A stretch of 64,000 nucleotides of DNA from Mycobacterium sp. IS-836. GTDB lineage: Bacteria; Actinomycetota; Actinomycetes; Mycobacteriales; Mycobacteriaceae. The stretch covers positions 62,001 to 126,000 of the forward strand of contig NZ_MBEU01000002.1 of NCBI RefSeq assembly GCF_001954275.1, read 5' to 3'. Positions 43,357 through 52,644 of the stretch are shown here, piece after piece (position 1 is the first letter of the stretch; each line of letters opens with the position of its first letter). The position numbers and the translations under genes were made by a program. The notes beneath the pieces were generated by a model. The model had not been told where the DNA came from. It did not search any database and saw only the letters and a program-made list of their open reading frames with translations.

Positions 43357-46300
43357 GCCTGGCCCTCGTCATCGTCGACCTCGTCATCCAGACCGACGGT
43401 TCTGGCCAGCCACTTGGGCGCCAGCGCCGAGATCGCGGTGGCGCCGCCGGTCGCACCCAGCACGCCCGTCCAGGCCACGGGTCCCAGCGGCGTGCATCCG
43501 AAGAACTGGCTGATGACCGGGGTCTGCACGATGCCGACCAGCACCCCCGCGCTGCCCAGCGCGGTCGCCACCACGAGGGGGCTGTGTCGGCGCGTGAGCA
43601 GGGTCTGCGCCAGCTGGGTCGTCACCAGTGCGGTCAATCCCATTGTCGCCGTGCGGCGTTCGCTGCCGGGCGTCCAGCGGCCGATGGCCCAGGCGGCCGT
43701 CGCCCCGGCGGCCGTGACTGCGCCCCGGGTGACGATCTGGCGCATCAGCGGAGCGTCCAGGGAGGGTGTAGGCCCGGTTAGCACCGCGCGCTGGTGTTCG
43801 CGCCGCGCCTCTTCGGCCTCCTCTGCGGTGTCGTAATCGGCTTCGACGGGTTCGACGTATTGCGAGGTGACGGCGACCGCGAGCGCGGGGAACATGTCGG
43901 TGAGCAGATTGACCAACAGCAGCTGACGGGTCCCCACCGGAGCCCGGCCGGTGCCCAGCGCCGTTCCGATGATCGTGAACAGCACTTCGCCCACGTTGCC
44001 GCCGACCAGGATCGTGACCGCGTCACGAACGCCGGACCACATGCTGCGGCCCTCGACCAGCGCGTCGAGCAGCACACCCAGATCGTCGTCGGTCAAGACG
44101 ATGTCCGCGGCGCCGCGGGCGGCCGAGGACCCGCGACCGCTCACCCCGATGCCCACGTCGGCCATCCGGATGGCGGCCGCGTCGTTGGCGCCGTCGCCGA
44201 CCATCGCGGTCACTCGGCCGCAACGCTGCAGCGCGCCGACAATCTGCACTTTCTGTTCCGGGCTGACGCGGGCGAACACCTGAACGTCGGCGACCAGTTT
44301 GGCGCACGCGTCCTCGTCCAGGCCGGCGAGCTCGGCACCCGTCACCACCCGTGCGTCCTCGGACATGCCCAGCTGGCGGGCGATCGCGCGTGCCGTGACG
44401 GGGTGATCGCCGGTGATCAGGACTACGTTGCGGTCAGCGGCGACTAGCTCTTCGATCAGCGGGCGCGAGGACGCCCGCGCGGTGTCCGCCAAACCCACAT
44501 AGCCGATCAACTCCAGGTCCTGGGCGGCGGCGTCGACGGCGTCGGCGTCGGTCTCCTCGTCGTCGGTGGTGCCGTTTTCCCAGTCGCGTTGCGCCACCGC
44601 CAGCACGCGCAAGCCCTGCTCGGCAAGGCTGCGCACCAGCGACTCCGCGTGCTCGTGGTCGGTGTCCGGGTCGGCGAACCGGCACCGCGGCAACACCACC
44701 TCGGGGGCGCCCTTGAGCATCAGGAGCGGCGCCGACCCGTTGGTGCTCAGCGTGCCGATCGCGGCGGCGAAACCGCGGCTGGACTCGAACGGCACCTCGG
44801 CGAGCATCGCCCACTCCGAATCACCTTGATCGGCAAGCGAATCCGCCGCGGTGACGATGGCTTCGTCGGTGGCGTGTGCATGTCCTTGACCCTCTTGGGG
44901 TTTCGTCGACGCCCACGCCGCTGCCCGAAGTACGGCCGCGAACTGCGGGTCGGTGGTGGCCGGAAACGGATCCCGCGCGTCGGCCGCCGCCGGTACCGCG
45001 CACACGACGCGCAGCCGGTTTTCGGTGAGAGTGCCGGTCTTGTCGAAACAGATGGTGTCGACCCGGCCCAGCGCCTCGATGGTGCGGGGGGCCCGAACCA
45101 GTGCCCCGCGCGCCGTCAGCCGCTGCGCGGCGGCGAGCTGGGACAGGGTGGCCACCAGCGGCAGACCCTCGGGGACCGCGGCCACCGCGATGGCGACGCC
45201 GTCGGCGACGGCCTGGCGCAGCGACGCGCGCCGTAGCAATGCCAAAGCGCTGACCGCGGCGCCGCCGGTGAGCGTCAGCGGAAGAACCTTGCTGGTGAGC
45301 TCCCGCAGCCGGGCCTGCACACCGGCCGACGTTTCGACGTCGGCGACCGCCGAGATCGCGCGGTGCGCGGCGGTGCCGACGCCGGTGGCGACGACGATCG
45401 CCCTAGCGTGCCCGGCGACGATCGTGCTGCCCTCGAATAGCATGCTGGCCCGGTCCGGGTCGTTGACGGCGACCGGATCCACCTGCTTGTCCACCGGCAG
45501 CGACTCGCCGGTGAGCAGCGACTCGTCGACCTCCAGATCCTCGGCCACCAACAGCCGCGCGTCCGCCGGCACCACTTCCGGTGCGGCCAGGTCGATGACG
45601 TCACCGGGGCGCAGCGAATTGGCGGACACCGTGGCCGTGCGCGTGGCGCGCTGGGCCGCCTCCAGCCGGCGTCGCGTGGTCGCGACGGCCGGGACGACCA
45701 CCCGGCGCACCAGCTGGTCCTGCTCGGCGAACAGTTCGGCGGCGGCAGCCTCGGCCCGTAACCGTTGTACCCCACCGGTTATCGCGTTGACGGTCATCAC
45801 GCCGGCGACCAGAAGCGCGTCGATATTGCTGCCGACGATCGCGGACGCGGCCGCCCCGACGGCCAGGATCGGGGTCAGCGGATCGGCCAGCTCGGCCCGG
45901 GTGGTCGACGCCAGCCGCACCAAGCTGGTCACCGGTCCGCGCAGCGGTGCCAGCGCCGGGGTGTAGGACAGGTCGTCGAGACGGCGTCGCCACGACGGCG
46001 TGCCCGGCTCGACAGCCAATGGCCGCGCGCCACCGGCCAGCCGCGAATACACGATCTCCGGGTCCAGCGCGTGCCAGGCGGTCAGCGGCTGCGGGGTGGG
46101 ATCGGGTAGCCGCAGCACCCTGGTGGCCGAGAACGTTCCCGCCACCAACGCGGTGGCCGCCGCTGCGTTGACGGGATTGAGCCAGCGGCGGAAGCTGACC
46201 GGGTTGGTGGTTCGGTCCTGCTCACCGGTGACCAGCAGCAGCCCCGCCAGCGTCGTCCCGCCCTGGGCGAGATGCACCGCCGATTCGCTGGCCGAACGGG

Positions 46301-48200
46301 CCACCGGGATCGCCGAAAGGATCCGCACCGCGTCGGCCAGGTCGGTGCCCGTGATGATGTCCGCGGTCCACGCCGTCGCCGCGCGTGGATCATCAAGGGC
46401 CACACCGACATCGGCGATCGCCAGGGCTGCCAGCGTGTCCGTGGACGCGAAATCACGGTGCAGCGCCGTGATCAGCAATACGGGTCCGCGATCCATGCGC
46501 AGCTCACGCACCAGGTTCAACAAAGGCGTGCCCGGCGGATACGTCGCCCCGACGCTCGCGGTCAGCTCCTCGGTGCCGGCGACATGGCGCAAGACCACCC
46601 GGGCCCCGGTCCGGTGCGCGGTTTGGAACAACGGAATCGCATAGGGATCGACCTCCCAGCCAACATCGACGCTGCCCACGCATTCGCCGTCGACCACGAG
46701 GTCGGCGCTTTCGCGGCCCTGGGCCGGCGTGTCCGACGGGCCTTGCACCGGAACCCATCTCAACCGCGCGCCGGTGGCGGGCAACTCGTCGGGATCGGGC
46801 TCGGGCGCCTCCTCGCCGTGCAGCAGGGCATCGGCGACCTCATATACCCGGTCGTCGTCCCAGCCGGGAGCATCGCCGCGCGAACGCAGAACGGCGCGGT
46901 GATCGCCGCGCAGCGCGGCGCCGTCGATCACGACGACCTTGACCCGATCCAGGCGCCGCAGCGCACCCGGATCGAGGACCAACTGTCCGGCGTTGGCCAG
47001 GCCGCGACCCAGCACCGCCGCGAACGCCTGCCGGCCCATGTGCGCCGCTCTCGGCACTCCGGCCTCGATCGCCCCGGCCGCGTCCTCGGTACCACCCCCG
47101 GCGACCAACGCGCTCGCGGCCGCGATGAGCGATCCGTTCGCAGCCGAGTCGACATAGCTCTCGACCGGGCCCGCCATCGATCCCTTCGCGGTGTCGATCG
47201 CCGCGTCGATGGATCCGCCGACCACGACGTGCGAAGCCTCACCCGCCGCCGCGGCCGGCCAGCTGTGCCGCGGCGCGTGCGATGTGGCCCCGGCCGACGA
47301 GATGACCGGCACCACCGGGGCCTGCGGCCGTTCGGGCGAGGCCAGCTGGGGCTCCCGGTCGCGCCACACGCGACGGTGAGCCGTCGCCTCGGAGATTTGC
47401 AGGGTGCGTTGCGTGAAATCGAGCAGCGGCGTGCCGACCGCTTGGGTCAGCCCATGAGCCGCGGCCGTCGTCGCCGCAAGCGCGACATCGGTGCCCACTC
47501 GACCCAGCCGCGACTCCAGCAGTGAAACCATGCGCGGCTGATGATTGATGAGGGCGGCCGCGGCCCGGGTGGTCTTCGGTGCGGCGGGCAGGCGGGTGAC
47601 CCACCCGGTCACGGCGGCGCTCACGGCAATGAGGTCCATTGCGGCGGCGGTCAGCGGTACCAGAACCGCCAACGGGTTGCCCGGGTCGGCGAATGGCGCG
47701 GACAGGGGCGCCGATCCCGGTCCCGACGACGCGACGTCGTCGGCGATCGAAGCCACCGTTTCCCGCACTTCGTCCAGGACGACGTCGTAGTCGGCGTCCT
47801 CGGAGAGTTCGATCACCAAACGGCCCAGGGAGCCCTCGACATGGGCCTTGGCCACGCCCGCAATCCGGCGAACCGGTTCCTCCACCACCGCCGCGTACTC
47901 ATGCCAGCGCGGAAACGGCAGCAGCGGATCCAGGTCCAGGTGCACCCGGTGCCCGCTCTGCCAGCGCACCGGGGCCGCGACGCCATTACGGGAACCGTTG
48001 GGGGAGCCGTTCATCCCGAACGCTCGGCCCGTCGAATTGGCTACCGAATGCGCCACGGGCCCGGCAAGCTCCACCACCGGGCTGACCAACATCTGCACTG
48101 TGCCCGCGGCGCCGGCCGCGGTGGACACGCCGGCTCGCACTACTTGGGCCGCTCCGCCGGTGACGCCAGCGACGACGCTGGCAACACCCGGAATCTTCAT
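43353..48200 (-). CDS. ctpI: CtpI, large cation-transporting P-type ATPase
   Basis: A 1615-residue P-type ATPase, near the 1632 residues of M. tuberculosis CtpI. The first 750 residues are a long non-catalytic extension that includes a ferredoxin-like domain (about 80-150), a hydrophobic segment (PLTAAAMDLIAVSAAVTGWV) and a degenerate ATPase-like part. The catalytic half has LTGESLPVDKQ, AVPEGLPLVATLSQLAAAQR, Asp1053 in DKTGTLTE and the hinge GDGANDAAAIRMADVGI. The PEGLP motif puts the ion-transporting part with Ca/Mg/Mn-type (P2) rather than heavy-metal pumps. The ion is not known. Good GAAGGGTGG stands before the ATG. Confidence 0.85.
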   Translation of the reverse strand: MKIPGVASVVAGVTGGAAQVVRAGVSTAAGAAGTVQMLVSPVVELAGPVAHSVANSTGRAFGMNGSPNGSRNGVAAPVRWQSGHRVHLDLDPLLPFPRWHEYAAVVEEPVRRIAGVAKAHVEGSLGRLVIELSEDADYDVVLDEVRETVASIADDVASSGPGSAPLSAPFADPGNPLAVLVPLTAAAMDLIAVSAAVTGWVTRLPAAPKTTRAAAALINHQPRMVSLLESRLGRVGTDVALAATTAAAHGLTQAVGTPLLDFTQRTLQISEATAHRRVWRDREPQLASPERPQAPVVPVISSAGATSHAPRHSWPAAAAGEASHVVVGGSIDAAIDTAKGSMAGPVESYVDSAANGSLIAAASALVAGGGTEDAAGAIEAGVPRAAHMGRQAFAAVLGRGLANAGQLVLDPGALRRLDRVKVVVIDGAALRGDHRAVLRSRGDAPGWDDDRVYEVADALLHGEEAPEPDPDELPATGARLRWVPVQGPSDTPAQGRESADLVVDGECVGSVDVGWEVDPYAIPLFQTAHRTGARVVLRHVAGTEELTASVGATYPPGTPLLNLVRELRMDRGPVLLITALHRDFASTDTLAALAIADVGVALDDPRAATAWTADIITGTDLADAVRILSAIPVARSASESAVHLAQGGTTLAGLLLVTGEQDRTTNPVSFRRWLNPVNAAAATALVAGTFSATRVLRLPDPTPQPLTAWHALDPEIVYSRLAGGARPLAVEPGTPSWRRRLDDLSYTPALAPLRGPVTSLVRLASTTRAELADPLTPILAVGAAASAIVGSNIDALLVAGVMTVNAITGGVQRLRAEAAAAELFAEQDQLVRRVVVPAVATTRRRLEAAQRATRTATVSANSLRPGDVIDLAAPEVVPADARLLVAEDLEVDESLLTGESLPVDKQVDPVAVNDPDRASMLFEGSTIVAGHARAIVVATGVGTAAHRAISAVADVETSAGVQARLRELTSKVLPLTLTGGAAVSALALLRRASLRQAVADGVAIAVAAVPEGLPLVATLSQLAAAQRLTARGALVRAPRTIEALGRVDTICFDKTGTLTENRLRVVCAVPAAADARDPFPATTDPQFAAVLRAAAWASTKPQEGQGHAHATDEAIVTAADSLADQGDSEWAMLAEVPFESSRGFAAAIGTLSTNGSAPLLMLKGAPEVVLPRCRFADPDTDHEHAESLVRSLAEQGLRVLAVAQRDWENGTTDDEETDADAVDAAAQDLELIGYVGLADTARASSRPLIEELVAADRNVVLITGDHPVTARAIARQLGMSEDARVVTGAELAGLDEDACAKLVADVQVFARVSPEQKVQIVGALQRCGRVTAMVGDGANDAAAIRMADVGIGVSGRGSSAARGAADIVLTDDDLGVLLDALVEGRSMWSGVRDAVTILVGGNVGEVLFTIIGTALGTGRAPVGTRQLLLVNLLTDMFPALAVAVTSQYVEPVEADYDTAEEAEEARREHQRAVLTGPTPSLDAPLMRQIVTRGAVTAAGATAAWAIGRWTPGSERRTATMGLTALVTTQLAQTLLTRRHSPLVVATALGSAGVLVGIVQTPVISQFFGCTPLGPVAWTGVLGATGGATAISALAPKWLARTVGLDDEVDDDEGQA

Positions 48201-48301
48201 GTGGCCACCCTTCGATTACCGCTACCGTGCCTATCCTCCTGGCGTCTTTAGCGCCTGTCCACATAGGGCATGGACGGTAGGGCTTCGTGATGACAGGTGG
48301 C

Positions 48302-49276
48302 TTACCTACTTTGCGGTAATCCAAACGCGCTGAACAAAGCCGGGTCGAGGAAAACGGTGATCGCGGCGATCCCGGCGGTGCCGGCTTCGTGACCTGCGGT
48401 GAGGACGTGGATGGAATGGGCGCGCAGAACGCCGTCGGCGCTGCGGCGGTACTCGGCCACTGCGGGCTGTGCGTTCGCGGCCGTCCGGACCATCACGATG
48501 TCGCCGGCCTTGGTGAAGGCACGGACGGCCAGGAACCGCATCACCGTGTCGCGGCCGGTGAACCATATAGGCAGCGGCGGCATTTCGAGTTTGACGTCGG
48601 CTTGCAGTAACTCGGTGAGCGCGGCCATGTCCGCGTTTTCGAATGCGGCGCAATAGCGGTCGAGCAATTCACGCAGTTGCGCGTCGTCGGGCTCGACGGC
48701 GTCGTCTTCGGTGGGCGAGATCTCCGCGAGGCGCGCCCGCGCCCGCTGCAGGGAGCTGTTGACCGCGGCCGGTGTGGTTTCCAGGAGTTCGGCGACCTCA
48801 GCGGCACTGAACTGCACGACGTCGCGCAAGATCAGCACGGCTCGCTGCCTCGCGGGAAGCTCCTGCAGCGCCGTCATCACGGCCAGGCGCACACTTTGCC
48901 GCGCCGTGACCGCCCCCTCCGGAGTGCCCGACATCAGGGCATCGGGAATCGGCTCCAGCCACTGATGGGCGCCCGTGTATTCGTCCAGGCTGGCGTCGGG
49001 GTCGATCGAGCTGTCGCCCAGCCCGGCCGGCAGCACCCGCCGCGCGCGGTTCTCGAGCGCACGCAGGCACGCCGTCGTCGCGATCCGGTACAGCCAGGTC
49101 CGCAACGCCGCCCGTTCCTCGAAGGCCTGATAACCCCGCCAGCCGCGCAAATAGGTTTCCTGGACCAGATCTTCGGCGTCGTGCACCGAACCGAGCATGC
49201 GGTAACAGTGCGCGATCAACTCGGCACGAAACGGTGCCGCCCTTTCGATGAACTCCTCCTGAGCCGGCACGGGCAT
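48302..49276 (-). CDS. SigG-like ECF sigma factor with SnoaL C-terminal domain
   Basis: A 324-residue sigma factor of the group with a fused SnoaL-like domain. Region 2 shows AHCYRMLGSVHDAEDLVQET and WLYRIATTACLRALENRARR; region 4 shows ALQELPARQRAVLILRDVVQ and AAEVAELLETTPAAVNSSLQ. Residues 200-324 form an NTF2/SnoaL fold, which in such factors controls activity without a separate anti-sigma. The architecture matches SigG (and SigJ) of M. tuberculosis. The ATG at 49276 was chosen by the conserved opening; GGGAG stands before it. It is divergent from two SDRs and DUF899. Confidence 0.85.
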   Translation of the reverse strand: MPVPAQEEFIERAAPFRAELIAHCYRMLGSVHDAEDLVQETYLRGWRGYQAFEERAALRTWLYRIATTACLRALENRARRVLPAGLGDSSIDPDASLDEYTGAHQWLEPIPDALMSGTPEGAVTARQSVRLAVMTALQELPARQRAVLILRDVVQFSAAEVAELLETTPAAVNSSLQRARARLAEISPTEDDAVEPDDAQLRELLDRYCAAFENADMAALTELLQADVKLEMPPLPIWFTGRDTVMRFLAVRAFTKAGDIVMVRTAANAQPAVAEYRRSADGVLRAHSIHVLTAGHEAGTAGIAAITVFLDPALFSAFGLPQSR

Positions 49277-49317
49277 CTCCCATCTAGGCCTCCGGTCCGG
49301 ACTGGGCCGAAACGCTA

Positions 49318-49331
49318 CTCCAGTACTGGAG
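49318..49331. promoter_or_regulatory. Perfect 14-bp palindrome in the sigma/SDR divergent gap
   Basis: CTCCAGTACTGGAG is a perfect palindrome in the 186-base region between the sigma-factor gene and the SDR at 49463, 41 bases before the sigma start. It may be the site of an unknown regulator. Confidence 0.5.
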
Positions 49332-49462
49332 ACACCCGGACGCCGGAATTCATCGTGCGGCGATGAATCGGTGCGCCGCGCCGTATCGGAATTAGTGCGG
49401 ACATCGCGCCGCCCCGGCGATGCGCCCGCGCCGTCGGGCAGATCAACGAGGAGATCGTCATC

Positions 49463-50185
49463 ATGGTGAGAATCGCCGACACCACAGTTCTGATTACCGG
49501 GGGCAATCGCGGCATCGGGCGGGCCTTGGTCGAAGAAGCGTTGAGCAGAGGCGCCAAGCGCGTATACGTCGGTACCCGAGCGCAATTGACCCACCGGGAT
49601 CACCGCGTCACGCCCCTCACACTGGACGTAACCAACCCGGCGCACATCCAGGCAGCGGTCGATGAAGTCGAATCGCTCGACGTCCTCGTCAACAATGCCG
49701 GCCTGGCGCTCTACGACGACTTGAGCGAGCGTGCCGCGCTCGAACGCCATCTCGGCGTCAACCTCTTTGGCACCTACGCGATGATCCAGGCCTTCCTGCC
49801 GTTGCTGACTCGTTCCGGCGGAGCCATCGTCAACAACCTGTCGGTGAACGCAATCGCGCCCTTGCCGCTCATTCCCGCGTACTCGATCTCGAAGGCCGCC
49901 GCGCTCAACCTCACGCAATCGCTGCGCGCCCTGCTGGCCGGACGGGGCGTCAGCGTTCACGCCGTACTTACCGGGCCCGTCGACACCGAAATGACGCGGG
50001 GACTCGAGATACCGAAAAGCTCCCCAGAATCGGTCGCGCGCGCCATCTTCGACGGAGTCGCGAACGGCGAAGACGACATCTTCCCCGATGCCATGTCGAA
50101 GTCCGTGGCCGAGAGCTGGAGTACCGGCGCGGCGAAGGCCCTCGAGCGCCAGTACGCGGCGCTGCTCGCGGACGGCACCGATTAA
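49463..50185 (+). CDS. SDR oxidoreductase
   Basis: A 240-residue SDR with TGGNRGIG, NNAG in VLVNNAGLALYD, the Ser in NLSVNAIAP and YSISK with Tyr and Lys. The Asp-free beta-2 end (VYVGTRAQL) favours NADP. It begins the operon divergent from the SigG-like gene, followed after 61 bases by a second SDR and then DUF899. Small SDRs of this form are common in ECF regulons; the substrate is unknown. Confidence 0.85.
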   Translation: MVRIADTTVLITGGNRGIGRALVEEALSRGAKRVYVGTRAQLTHRDHRVTPLTLDVTNPAHIQAAVDEVESLDVLVNNAGLALYDDLSERAALERHLGVNLFGTYAMIQAFLPLLTRSGGAIVNNLSVNAIAPLPLIPAYSISKAAALNLTQSLRALLAGRGVSVHAVLTGPVDTEMTRGLEIPKSSPESVARAIFDGVANGEDDIFPDAMSKSVAESWSTGAAKALERQYAALLADGTD

Positions 50186-50246
50186 TCGCGGCGACGGAAC
50201 GTATCTGAACTAGGGAGAACCCAAAACACCGGAAGCGAGCACGATC

Positions 50247-51005
50247 ATGACCAACACAATCACCGACCTCGCCGGCACGACGGCGATCGTGACGGGCGCC
50301 AGCCGCGGATTCGGCCGCGCCATCGCCACCGCCTTGTCGGCCGCCGGCGCCGATGTCGTCGGCGTCGCGCGCAACCGCGCACTGCTGGACGAGGTCCGCG
50401 ACCAGCTGGGCGACACCTTCACCCCCGTTGCCGCCGACGCCGCGGATCCGGCCACGGCCGGCCGGCTCATCGACGAATATGGGCCGCGCACACTGGTGCT
50501 GTGTGCCGGGGCGGCTCCGCGGATGGGCCCGTTGCAGGATCAGACCTGGGAGACCTTCAGTGAAAACTGGAACGTCGACGTGGCTCAGGCATTTCATTGG
50601 ACCCGGCATGCGCTGCGGCGTCCCCTTGCTCCGGGCAGCTCGGTGATCGTGATGTCCAGCGGCGCCGCGCTCAACGGGTCGCCGCTGTCCGGCGGCTACG
50701 CGGGCGCGAAGTCGACCGTCCGGTTCATCACCAGCTACGCCGCCGCCGAGTCGCAGCGGGCCGGGCTGGGGATCAGCTTCGTGTCCGTGCTGCCGCGTTT
50801 GACCCCGGCCACCGATCTGGGCGCCAAGGCCGTCGCCGCCTACGCCGAGCGCCAAGGCGTCGACGTCGACACGTTCGTGCAGGCCGCCGGTCCCGCGCTC
50901 ACCGCGGACCAAGCCGGCCGGTCGGTATTGGAGATCGCCGTCGGCGGCCTACGCGACGGCGATGCCTACCTACTCACCTCCGCGGGCCTGTCCTCGCTGG
51001 CCTGA
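50247..51005 (+). CDS. SDR oxidoreductase, altered catalytic motif region
   Basis: A 252-residue SDR with TGASRGFG as cofactor loop. NNAG is replaced by LCAGAAPRMG. The catalytic YxxxK is YAGAK, and the Ser is in VMSSGAALNGSP, so it should be active. It lacks the C-terminal VDGG end seen in many SDRs (ends DAYLLTSAGLSSLA). It is the second gene of the operon divergent from the sigma factor, and the DUF899 gene follows after 29 bases. Confidence 0.85.
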   Translation: MTNTITDLAGTTAIVTGASRGFGRAIATALSAAGADVVGVARNRALLDEVRDQLGDTFTPVAADAADPATAGRLIDEYGPRTLVLCAGAAPRMGPLQDQTWETFSENWNVDVAQAFHWTRHALRRPLAPGSSVIVMSSGAALNGSPLSGGYAGAKSTVRFITSYAAAESQRAGLGISFVSVLPRLTPATDLGAKAVAAYAERQGVDVDTFVQAAGPALTADQAGRSVLEIAVGGLRDGDAYLLTSAGLSSLA

Positions 51006-51034
51006 AGTCACTCAACCGAAAGGCGGACAACCTC

Positions 51035-51775
51035 ATGAACATGAACACCCCCCCGATCGTGTCGGCCCAGGAGTGGGCCGCGGCCCATCAGCGACTGCTG
51101 GTCAAGGAGAAGGAGGTGACCCGGGCCCGGGACGCGCTCGCGGCGATGCGCCGGCGGATGCCGTGGACACCCGTCGACAAGCAGTACGAGTTCGAGGGAC
51201 CGGGCGGCAAGGTCGACCTGCTCGGCCTGTTCGAGGGCAGGCGTCAGCTGATCGTCTACCGCGCGTTCTACGGGCCCGACATCGACGGCTGGCCCGATCA
51301 CGGCTGCCGGGGCTGCTCGATGATCGCCGACCACATCGGGCACCTCGCCCACCTCAACGCCCGCGACACCACGCTCGTCTTCGCCTCGCGCGCACCGCAA
51401 CCCGACATCGAGCGCCTCAAGGATCGGATGGGCTGGAAGATGCCGTGGTACACCATCACCGACAGCTTCGACGCCGACTTCGGTGTCGACGAATGGCACG
51501 GCACCAACGCTTTCATTCACGACGGCGAGCGCGTGTTCCGCACCTATTTCATCAACAACCGCGGCGACGAGGCGCTGGGCAACACCTGGAGCTTCCTCGA
51601 CATGACAGCCCTTGGGCGCCAAGAAAACTGGGAGGATTCCCCGGAGGGCTACCCGCAGACCGCGCCCTACGAGTGGTGGGACTGGCACGACGCCTACGGA
51701 CAGCACGAGCCGTCGCGATGGTTCGGCGAGCCGGACCCCAACGATCCCAACGATCAACGGCCGCCGCGCGCGTGA
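51035..51775 (+). CDS. DUF899 thioredoxin-fold protein
   Basis: A 246-residue member of DUF899. Landmarks are the N-terminal VSAQEWAAAHQRLLVKEKEV, the peroxiredoxin-like LIVYRAFYGPDIDGWPDHGC with the following CRGC pair, the MGWKMPWYTITDSFDADFGV block, and the C-terminal Trp-rich EWWDWHDAYG. The GCRGCS Cys pair occupies the redox position of the thioredoxin fold. Many DUF899 proteins sit in ECF sigma regulons; here the SigG-like gene is divergent upstream of the operon. Redox protection is likely but not shown. Confidence 0.83.
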   Translation: MNMNTPPIVSAQEWAAAHQRLLVKEKEVTRARDALAAMRRRMPWTPVDKQYEFEGPGGKVDLLGLFEGRRQLIVYRAFYGPDIDGWPDHGCRGCSMIADHIGHLAHLNARDTTLVFASRAPQPDIERLKDRMGWKMPWYTITDSFDADFGVDEWHGTNAFIHDGERVFRTYFINNRGDEALGNTWSFLDMTALGRQENWEDSPEGYPQTAPYEWWDWHDAYGQHEPSRWFGEPDPNDPNDQRPPRA

Positions 51776-51867
51776 TGCGGCGCCGGGGTGTAGTCGCAAT
51801 CGCCGCCCAGAAAACACAAATGCGCGGTAGCCGTCGACCGGCTACTCGCGCATTGTCGGACGCTGGT

Positions 51868-52101
51868 CTAGAGAATTCGGTGGTTGGCCCTGCCAACCTG
51901 GTACCCGGCCGGGAACGACTTCTCGATGACCTGCAACTGATGGTCCACTCTGGATTCGAGTTCGAGAACGACGCAGCTGTCGCCGACGGCTTTCGATTCG
52001 AGAACTATGTACCGCTGACCACAATCGGTGATCGGGTCGCCCGAGTGCAATTTCTCGACCGCCACCGACTCCGGTGTTCCGTCTGCCTCCATCCATGACA
52101 C
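51868..52101 (-). CDS. Small conserved-looking protein of unknown function
   Basis: A 77-residue acidic protein (GTG at 52101, or ATG at 52092). The sequence SGDPITDCGQRYIVLESKAV and DSCVVLELESRVDHQLQVIE alternates charged and beta-prone stretches as a real small beta-barrel would, and its amino-acid make-up is unlike the Arg/Ala/Pro-rich antisense frames around it. No family recognised. It stands alone with the SnoaL gene ending 45 bases upstream on the same strand. Confidence 0.6.
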   Translation of the reverse strand: MSWMEADGTPESVAVEKLHSGDPITDCGQRYIVLESKAVGDSCVVLELESRVDHQLQVIEKSFPAGYQVGRANHRIL

Positions 52102-52146
52102 GTTAGGTCAATTCAGCGGATGAGGGAATAGTTCACCGGCCGGCCA

Positions 52147-52524
52147 TCAACGCGTGTCGGCCCCAGGCTGCTTGAAGAACACGCTGACGCGAACGATCAG
52201 ACCGTCGTCTCCCTGCTCGAACAGGATGCATTCCGGCCACGTCGTGGCAACGCCGTCGATCTCGAACGTCTCGGTCAGCTCCGCGAACGACAGCCTGCGG
52301 TCCACATGCGACACCCGCTGGACCTGCAACCGATGGTCCGCGATATTGGTGCACACCTTTCGCAGGTAGGCAACGTAGTGCGCCTTCCCGTCGACCCGAT
52401 CGCAGAACGGCCCCTCCCGGGTCAAACCTTCGTCGGCAATGGTGTCGGCCAGTCCGTCCCAGTCGTGTGCGGCCAGGCACTCCAGGTACCGCTCGACCGC
52501 TTGGTCTTCAATCGCGTTGCCCAT
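52147..52524 (-). CDS. SnoaL-like (NTF2-fold) protein
   Basis: A 125-residue NTF2-fold protein. It opens AVERYLECLAAHDWDGLADT, followed by REGPFCDRVDGKAHYVAYLR, a usual SnoaL arrangement, and ends in a short hydrophobic strand (GLIVRVSVFFKQ). GGAGG before the ATG at 52524 fixes the start. It is divergent from an SRPBCC gene, with a 17-bp inverted repeat between them. It may be a small-molecule binding or isomerase-like protein. Confidence 0.8.
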   Translation of the reverse strand: MGNAIEDQAVERYLECLAAHDWDGLADTIADEGLTREGPFCDRVDGKAHYVAYLRKVCTNIADHRLQVQRVSHVDRRLSFAELTETFEIDGVATTWPECILFEQGDDGLIVRVSVFFKQPGADTR

Positions 52525-52549
52525 GTCGCCTCCGCTCACTTGTCGCGAG

Positions 52550-52597
52550 CGTAACGCCACGGCGAAATATCGCGCCAGAATTCGCCGTGGCGTTACG
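52550..52597. repeat. 17-bp perfect inverted repeat between divergent SnoaL and SRPBCC genes
   Basis: CGTAACGCCACGGCGAA (52550-52566) and TTCGCCGTGGCGTTACG (52581-52597) are exact reverse complements around a 14-base spacer. It is in the divergent promoter region, so a regulator-binding site or paired sites are more likely than a terminator. Confidence 0.75.
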
Positions 52598-52644
52598 TAC
52601 GCGGGGTCGCCGCCCGGCCGCCGCGGCGGGCTAGGTTGTCTGCC

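Noticed and set aside
48302..49960. Longer start for the sigma factor in the same frame
   Set aside because: Upstream codons are antisense to the SDR at 49463 and not protein-like; the conserved sigma N-terminus begins at 49276.
51778..52098. Plus-strand frame continuing beyond the DUF899 gene to 52098
   Set aside because: It is an out-of-frame extension of an overlapping open frame, Arg-rich and antisense to the 77-residue protein.
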